A stretch of 64,000 nt of DNA. Source: Kingdonia uniflora (lineage: Eukaryota > Streptophyta > Magnoliopsida > Ranunculales > Circaeasteraceae). The DNA lies in the NCBI GenBank assembly GCA_014058105.1, contig JACGCM010000003.1, forward strand, positions 124,001 to 188,000, read 5' to 3'. The notes under the pieces were generated by a model, which was not told where the DNA came from, did not search any database, and saw only the letters and a program-made list of their open reading frames with translations. Below, piece by piece: positions 57,141 through 64,000 of the stretch. Every line of letters starts with the position of its first letter. Within the stretch, counting starts at the first letter, position 1. A program made the translations under genes and the position numbers.

Positions 57141-59322
57141 TCATCCACAAGAGAAGGATGTGAAGATGATTCTTCGAGCAACTCTAAAATGTATTATAAA
57201 AGAAAAACTTATAATAATTAGCAACAAACTAGAAGAGCATAAAATTAAACACATTTTATTAACTTTATCAAGTTTTTCTAATTCTTCAACTTTGGTCATT
57301 GCCTCATAAATATCAATAGGGACAATAGTTGGCCGAAGCCAATATTGTGCACAAATTAGAGCTTCCACCATGGTAAGAGCCAATAAACTACGAAAAGAGT
57401 CAAGTATTTGACCTCCAATGCTAAAAGCCGACTTCGATGTAACCGAAGAAACGAAAATAGCCAATACATCTCTTGTAACACGAGAAAGGATCCGACACCT
57501 AGATGAGTTTTTCTTCTACCAATCTAATATATCAAATTGCCCTGCCCTAATTGGTTTGTACGTCTCTCCCAAGTACTTTTCAATATCCAAATTGTTCTTC
57601 AAACTACTTTCTTCCTCCAAATATATTTCATATTCCAAAGTTTTATATCCTCATCGCCATCATCATAATGAACGCCCCTCCTAAGCCCTCGGGATGATTG
57701 GGCCCTAGCTTATTTTATTAGATGCCAATCATGTAACCGAATCAATGCATCTTTCACATTTAACATCATATCATCTACCTTTAATTAATTAAAACCCAAT
57801 ATTGAACCCAAAAAAATTTCACGTACTTCATTTTGTATCCTGGATCAAGAACAACTGCAACATACAATAACAAATTAATTTTTCCCATATCCCAATACTT
57901 ATCAAACTTCTCTTGCATACGCCTCGCCATCAATGATAAAGTGAACATCATGACCTTTTTTTTTTTATAGAAAATCAATTTGGATTGTATGGTAACGAGT
58001 TTTTGGAAAAATGTATTTGAGGTAACATATAATGATCCCAAAAACTTCAATGTTGCATGATAAAAAATTTAAGAAACCACACAAGTCTTCTTGCATCTTC
58101 CCAATCTACACATGATGGAGGCCCCAAAATGTTATTTACCCCTTCCCCTTCTCTAGATTATGTATGGCATGCCAACTCTCTATCGGTTAATATATGAAAT
58201 ACTATTTTAAACTTTTTAGCACCCTATAACATCATGTATGCTCAGTTCTATCGAGTTGAAACATCTGAAAATACTGAAAAAAAATTCCTCTAATTTAGCC
58301 TTCTTCACACTTATCTTAAAAACCTCTAGTCTATGAGGAGATAACCTTACAAATCACACATCATTTCTTATCAAAGTAATTTCTTTACTTGATTCTTCTA
58401 AACCATCGAAAACAATCAAATTAGGCATATGCGCCGAGCATCTCATATGCAAACACTCATGATTCAAAATGGTATTATTTCAACTTTTAGAGTTTTATTT
58501 AATATAATCAACCGCGGTACTATTAGAACTTGCATTATCAAGTGCAACATAAAAAATGTTATCTATGCCCCAATTAATCAAGTATTTCTCAACCACAATC
58601 CCAATGGTTTCTCCTTTACAATTGGCAACTTAACGAAAATTTAGAATCTTTTTTTCCCTTTTCTATTCGTTATTAATCCAATGAGTGATAAGACACATAT
58701 ATCACAAGTTTTGAGTAGATGTCCATGTGTCCGTTGTAAGGCTAATTTTTTAACCTTTAATGAGTACTTTTAAATGTTCTTTCTTACTTTTATATAACTT
58801 CAGACAATCTCTAGCTATGGTAAAGCGGGATGGAACGATAAAATTTAGAATATAAACATTACAAAAATGATTAAAACCTAGGCCTTCTACAAACCTAAAA
58901 AGCAATTCATCCATTATAAATATTTTAGAGAATGGTAATCGACAAGCCTCTACACTCCAAATAGTTACCACAACCTCATGTCCATTTGCTTTCTTCTTAA
59001 AAGATTATGTTTGTTGATTACTAGTTTGAGCATATTTTCCAAATGGATATTTTCTACACACATTGGCTATATGGTTTTTCATAGTAATTGTCCCATTAGT
59101 TTTAAGATCATAATTTATGCTTGAACTACAATAATGACATAAGGCATGAGGATGGTCACTACCCTTTACTAGAGTAAAATGATCCCAAGCTATAATTTTT
59201 TTACGTTTGTTACCTCCCTTTTTATTTAGTGAATGCGGCGTTGGAACAATCAGAGTAGAATTTTTGGCATTCGGTTCAACTTGAGTTGTTTCTCCACTTG
59301 GTTGCGATTTTTCAACTTTCAT
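57141..59322 (-). pseudogene. hAT transposase relic (BED finger, RNase H-like core, dimerisation domain)
   Basis: It starts at ATG 59322. The BED finger follows with WDHFTLVKGSDHPHALCHYC and NHIANVC (CX2C...HX4C). Pieces downstream carry the plant hAT core in order: CRLPFSKIF-type region (58971-58750), VALDNASSNSTAVDYIK and LHMRCSAHMPNLIVFDGLEE (about 58560-58400, with the conserved Cys-Ala/Ser-His block), MARRMQEKFDKYWDMGKINL and VVLDPGYKMKYVKF (58050-57781), and the dimerisation domain VSSVTSKSAFSIGGQILDSF and TMVEALICAQYWL (57464-57330). It is broken by many stops. Confidence 0.8.
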
Positions 59323-59324
59323 CT

Positions 59325-60163
59325 ACAATAAAATTCTAATAGCAAACAACAATTAACAATAGAAAAAACAATTGGACAAAAAACTTGACAAGTTGAGGTA
59401 GGGAATTCTCATAAACAATTGTTCAAACCCACTCCCAAATGAAACTCCATTAATCAATTCTAATAGAGAAAGAGGAAATCTTATAAATTTCTCTTGTTTT
59501 AAGAAATATCACAGTTCACTGAGAAGAAATCTCATTGAGAGTAAATCTTACAAATCTCACAGAGAGGGAATCTCATAAATCTCTAGAAGAAAATCAGACC
59601 ACATTAATTAATTGATTCAATTGCACCAATACGTAATAAGTTTCTCTAATACCACCTTCTCTCCCTCACAAATCTCCAGTAGAAAATCAAACACCAATAA
59701 TCAATTTGACTAAGAAACATCATATTGTAAAAAAGAAAGAGGTACTTACATGTCGGTGATGAGATTAAGTAACCCCAAAGGGAAAGAGAGAAATGGAAAA
59801 GTTGGAGTTGGGGTTGGAGTTGTGGGAAAAGTTTTGAAATTTAGAGTTGGAGTTTGAGTTTAAAGTTGAAGAATTGAAGATTGCAGTTGCAGATACTAGA
59901 GTAGAGAGGCTTGAAGAGTTGGAGACTTGGAGTTTGGGAAAGACTAAAGAGGCTTGAAGAGTGAAACCTAATTAGGTATTTATGTATAGCTATAATAAAT
60001 GGGTTCGGTTCAGTTTTACGGCTTAAAAAAACTAAAGATCAAAATCTGAACCGAGACAGATCGGGTTTTGATTTCAAAGCTGAATCGAATCGAGCTACTT
60101 TGAAAAACCTGACCTGGTCGGTTCTATTTAGTTTTTTTGGTTTTTTCAGTTCGTGATTCTAAT
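59325..60163. other. Non-coding 5' region of the hAT element
   Basis: No gene is visible. It would hold the transposase promoter. 59460-59700 has repeated 'aaatctcacagagagg'-like phrases, 59790-59960 has repeated 'ttggagttggg' phrases, and 60001-60150 has the hAT subterminal motifs. Confidence 0.5.
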
Positions 60164-60770
60164 TGCCTAATTTCGTAAGCTCAAAGTGGATGGAAATTAG
60201 CTCTTACACCAATGTACCAATAAAATAATCTAATGGAAAGTAATAAATGACACAGGTGTTTACCGTGGAAAACCTGTGAATAGGTAAAAAAACCATAACC
60301 TCGGTTTGAGAATTTTTGTAATAGTGATATTTATTGCTTGAGGCTGATATCTTATTACAAGTAATCTCTTGACTTAGAAATGGTTGATCATGTGAATAAG
60401 AAGTTTGAAGATTTGAGAATCTAGAAAATATAGCTTTCTTGGTGATTTCTCGTGTAATTTTTCTGGTGCTTGTCTATTCTTAAACTTCTTCTTTATATAG
60501 GCCTTTTTCACAGTTCTTCATCGTGTTGAAGCATGTTCCCCAAACAATGTGGTTAGTGGCGGTTGACTGAGTAACTGTGAGTTTGTAAGACACAGGCTTT
60601 GACTTGTTTAAGTTTTTCTGTTTAAGCTCGACCTATATTTTTCATCAGTTCGAAGAGTAGGTGGCAATATTGACTAGATAAGTCATGTGAAGAATACGTG
60701 GGTCTAATATGGAGGTAGCTCAAACTAGAGATGGCTCGATGTAGGTAAGATCGAGGGGTAGGTCCCTACA
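60164..60770 (-). repeat. 3' LTR of element H (607 bp)
   Basis: TGCCTAATTTCG to GGTCCCTACA on the plus strand. Shares long stretches with element F's LTR, including the terminal 'taggtccctaca', 'aaatgacacaggtg', 'gcggttgact' and a TATA-like box near 60488-60498. Confidence 0.85.
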
Positions 60771-61780
60771 ATCGCCCCTTCATAACCGAAGTCAGGAATG
60801 ACCTTAGTTGAGAAAGAAATTTTTGGGTATATGGGTATTCGGGAGGGAAATTTAAATAATAGTGGCAGTAATGATGGCGTTTAACTGCATGGAAAATGTA
60901 CGTATTATGGGGGGATGTACGCGTATTGAATGTTGATGGGACTATTAATGTACATGACGGTTAGAGTTTGAAGAGTTAGGTTTGTTATGAGAGCTTTTGA
61001 AAAGACATCATTGCTTCTATAAGTGGAAGAAGCAAACATAGAAATAGCAGGGAGCTTCTGATTTTGTCCCTTGTATAAAAGCTGCAAAAACTCGGTTGCG
61101 TGTAAGTGTGAGTTATCATGAGTATGGTTACATGAGAGGGAGATTTGGAAATGACAGATAAAAATAGATTAAAATATAAGGCCAAGGGAAATGATGGGAA
61201 AGCATTCTCACAAAAAAGGTGCAAGACGCCTAACATGGATAGTGGAGGGGATGCCTCGGTTCTAAAACTAAGGACGACTCATGCGAGGCTCAATAATTGC
61301 CAGTAGTTTGAGAGAGAAAATATAATTACTGCTTCATCTTTATCATTTAAACGTTTATTAACTTTTGAAAACTTGAAGAGCAGTGAGAGGTGAAGGCAGA
61401 AGTAAGCTAAAAATTGTAAAGATACTTGGGAGGAGTTAATCAAGAGTGATCGACAGTCAAAGTGTGCGAGAGTTGCTAAGGCTGAGTCACGAAGGTGGTT
61501 ATACAGCAGCGTTCTAACGAAAGGATTTGGCGCTGCCTTAGATTCGCATTCCGAAATAGAAAGTTAGCAGAGGAAATGTGTCATACGTATATGTTTTTTG
61601 AAGATCATACTTTGCATATAGGCAAATCTAAAAATTACTATTTATAGTAATCAATGAAAACCCGTTTGGTATATGATATATAAAAGATATTTGTATGCAA
61701 ATGATGTATATGCAAAAGATAATGATAGATACCTGGACCTGTATGTAGGTTGATGTATAAAATCCTTTTCTATAGTTGAT
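60771..61780. other. Non-coding stretch between the H LTR and the antisense ORF
   Basis: It begins with the polypurine tract (60771-60783). No convincing gene is seen. It should include the promoter of the antisense ORF if that ORF is transcribed. Confidence 0.5.
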
Positions 61781-63633
61781 ATGGTGTGTTCCCCTATTAA
61801 TGAGGCATCGACCTCTGGTCGGTCAGTTACGTCTGAGATCAAAATGTCTGATAGTGAGGAAGAAGTAGGTGTTGATAAATTTCCAGATTTCCTTAAAAGA
61901 TTGGTATCTTATCCTCCTCGTTCTGATGTATTTAAAGAGTTTTGTAAAGCTAAGGCCTTTGTAGGAGGTAGATGGGAAAACTATATAGAACATGTCGGAA
62001 GGCAATTTAGGGGTTTCACTGTAGTAACGGGAGAGGAATATTTTTATTTGCTGGCAAATTTGAAGAAGGAGAAAGAGGATATGCGCATAGACAAATTGAT
62101 CACTCTAGAGTATTTTAATGGGAATGTTCAGAGTAAACTTTTAGAAGGTTTCTTATGTTACCTGTCTCAGTTGGAGTATGGGTTGAGTCTTCCCCTAAGA
62201 AATCTGGCGAAAGGGATTATGAACCTCTTCGAGGCATGTCCTGTTCAGATAAATGGGAACATGTGGGAGGTGGTAAGTATTTGTAAATCTTGGAATACAT
62301 GGTGGGAAGGAGATATGAGAAGGATAAGGATATCCTTTGAGGGTGTGATACAGTTTTATGGGGTAAAAACTATTCTGCAAGTGGAGGGGCATATTTATTT
62401 GCGAGCTCGACTCTGCCTCGCTTCTTCGATCTAAACTCTACAGGTCAACCATGGAATGATAATGTGATATGGTTGAAGGGTTATTGCCTTCAGAGAGATG
62501 ATGAAGTTAGAATTGTAAAACAAAGTAAGTATAACAATATATATGAGATTGATAGTTAGAATTTTATGATGCTCTGCTGATGATTATATTTTGTGCATAA
62601 TGGCTCCTAAATCTCAGGTGACGTGGAAAGAGTCATTGTTGGATAAAGTTGCCCAGGAAGTGACAAAGCTCAAGGTTGTGTTGGAAGAACTTGGCATTAG
62701 CAAGAAGAAGCATGTTAACAGTCGAGCTGAAAATTTTCAAAAATCTCAGTCGACGAGGCTAATGATGAGCGCTGACGGTAATAAAAATAAGGAAACTTAT
62801 AGGGATAGGTGAGTCAACATGCCCAAGGCCCCTGGAGTGGACTGTACAGTGATACCTAAGTCCTCTTCGTTGAGCAAATTAGCTCAAACGTTTCCCAAGA
62901 AGTAAATGTTAAAGCGTCCATCGACCTCTGGAACCATAGGAAGTGGCGAGGCAATAAAAAAGGTAAGAAAGCGAAAGGTTGAACCTTCTAATATGTCAGG
63001 GGTGAAGGTCATAGAAGATCGACCTGTTGTGGAGGACAATTTTTAAAAGGTGGAAGAAAAAGCCAGGTTGGGAACTTTCCACGGGGAGGGGGAGATGAGA
63101 AAAATGGTAGGTTCATATGTTCAAATATGTATTGTAATGAATTTTGCATTGTAATTTGAGATAATCAATAAGGTTGATTTTGTTTGTTTTTGCTGGCTGC
63201 TCGTTTGATGAAGGGAATATGGCTCGGGGTCGAGGAGGAGAGAGCTGAGCTAAAAAGGAAGAAGGTCAAGCTCGAAAGGAACGTAGCTCGATTGGAAACT
63301 GATTTGCTCCAGAAGGTAAAATGGATAGAGGCTTTGAAGGCTTGGCAAGTGGTAGAGATCAACAATCTACATGCAGAAGCGAAAGAAAACTTTGAGGAGG
63401 TGGCAGCTGAGGGAGACAGACTCGGGCACCACCTTATGTCAAAAGGATATTCTGAAGATGAGGTGGATGCCATTAGGGCTGATACATATGTGGAGTAGGA
63501 GGAAGATAAAGAGATTAAAGATGTTGTTGTTGGCGTCGTGGACGGGCTAGATGGTCTGTCTCCTCAAACGGTGAGAGACAACCAAGGGGATGGCAACGAG
63601 CGTCCAGAAGGGAAAAATGAGAAGGTACAATAG
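61781..63633 (+). pseudogene. Antisense ORF of element H: gypsy-type 'transposon protein' domain plus coiled coil
   Basis: From ATG 61781 a 217-codon frame has an acidic start (MSDSEEEVGVDKFPDFLKRL) and then the pattern of Transposase_28 (putative gypsy type transposon): YGLSLPLRNLAKGIMNLFEA and CPVQINGNMWEVVSICKSWN. After a frameshift near 62400 it continues to QPWNDNVIWLKGYCLQRDDE. Next come VTWKESLLDKVAQEVTKLKV (62619 on) and Lys/Ser-rich sequence, then a coiled coil (EEERAELKRKKVKLERNVAR, 63214-63498) and an acidic tail ending at TAG 63633. GT-AG intron-like gaps lie at about 62525-62618 and 63107-63213. Stops at 62810, 62904, 63045 and 63498 fit Arg or Gln codons changed by C to T. Function unknown; the domain call is from pattern memory. 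Confidence 0.6.
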
Positions 63634-64000
63634 TGTGACGGTTTTGTTATTGTATGAATATTTGGGAATGTTTGAAAACTGATTGGATATTTTTTGTTGG
63701 ATAGAATTATGTAGGCTAAGTCACTTTTGTAAACCTTTCCATAGCAACTTAAGGACATACGCCTCTTAATAAAATATTTAGAGGCTGAGCTTGCTAATGA
63801 GATAGACGCCTCAGCATCCCTGTTGTCTTCGCAAGGGAGCTGAAGTTTTGAACAGAGCAAGAAATATTTGATTTGTATGCTTTATTTGTATAGAGCTACA
63901 TAGTAATAAATAGGTGTAGAGATGGACCAAAAACCTGTTATCGGCTTAGGGGTAATGGCACTGAAATGGCGTATACGAAATACCAAAGTATTGACAACTT

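Larger units (their letters stand above)
54189..60163 (-). mobile_element. hAT transposon, right terminus cut off
   Basis: The left end reads TAGGGGTGAGCA, a common plant hAT terminus, followed by many copies of GGTTCGGTTCGG-type subterminal motifs in both orientations (54200-54400). The same motifs reappear at 60000-60150. A minus-strand BED finger plus hAT transposase relic lies between. The right terminal repeat is missing because the LTR of element H begins at 60164; it should lie beyond the window. The 8 bp before the left end (ctgtccaa) would be the target duplication. Confidence 0.8.
60164..64000 (-). mobile_element. Element H: 3' end of a Tat-type Ty3/gypsy retrotransposon
   Basis: The LTR at 60164-60770 is of element F's family. 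The next bases on the plus strand, atcgccccttcat, give a polypurine tract on the minus strand (gaaggggcgat), so this is a 3' LTR and the element continues to the right, off the window. No gag-pol is visible; the 3.2 kb present hold an antisense ORF. It inserted in the hAT end. Confidence 0.75.

Overview
This window is plant nuclear DNA, almost certainly from a eudicot-like angiosperm. It is AT-rich and made almost entirely of nested, decayed transposable elements: Ty3/gypsy elements of the Athila, Tat and chromovirus (Tekay/Del-like) types, CACTA, Mutator-like and hAT DNA transposons, and L1-type LINE pieces. I found no host gene that looks functional. The only recognisable host-type coding sequence is a fragment of a UDP-glucose 4-epimerase exon inside a CACTA element. 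The species cannot be named from the sequence.

Layout, left to right. (1) 1-388: end of a CACTA-like element inserted in element A. (2) 389-4278: Tat-type element A, minus strand, with 5' LTR, PBS, gag, protease and part of RT. A sits in the RT of (3) Athila-type element B, plus strand, 4279-9457; B also carries a solo LTR of A's family (5715-6212) and has its 3' LTR at 8208-9457. (4) 9458-21848: Athila-type element C, minus strand, tail-to-tail with B and of the same family. C is interrupted by a truncated LINE (about 9931-10667), a complete-ended but internally deleted Mutator-like element (12158-15968) and a 2.6 kb CACTA element (17377-19966). (5) 21849 to about 31207: Tat-type element E, minus strand, with an antisense coiled-coil ORF and a 46-bp satellite-like array downstream of its integrase. 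(6) About 31208-38318: Tat-type element F, minus strand, with a 160-bp tandem repeat in its 3' region and an intact-ended 5' LTR. F cuts into (7) Athila-type element D, minus strand, 38319-43241. (8) 43242-51883: the best preserved element, a chromodomain gypsy element G, minus strand, with both LTRs, PBS, PPT, gag, protease, RT, RNase H, integrase and chromodomain. (9) 51884-54188: non-coding, with a tRNA-like segment. (10) 54189-60163: hAT element with a decayed minus-strand transposase and an embedded LINE fragment. (11) 60164-64000: 3' LTR and 3' region of another Tat-type element (H) that runs off the window; it carries a long plus-strand, antisense ORF resembling the plant 'putative gypsy type transposon' proteins and a coiled coil.

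How it fits together: retroelements contribute gag, protease, RT/RNase H and integrase blocks in the usual gypsy order, but every copy here is broken. Most in-frame stops I checked are TAG, TAA or TGA where Gln or Arg is expected, the C-to-T pattern expected of methylated, silenced repeats. The most informative signals are the antisense ORFs of the Tat elements, the satellite-like repeats in their 3' regions, the epimerase fragment in the CACTA element, and scrambled filler in the Mutator-like element that carries a short perfect copy of the neighbouring Athila pol.
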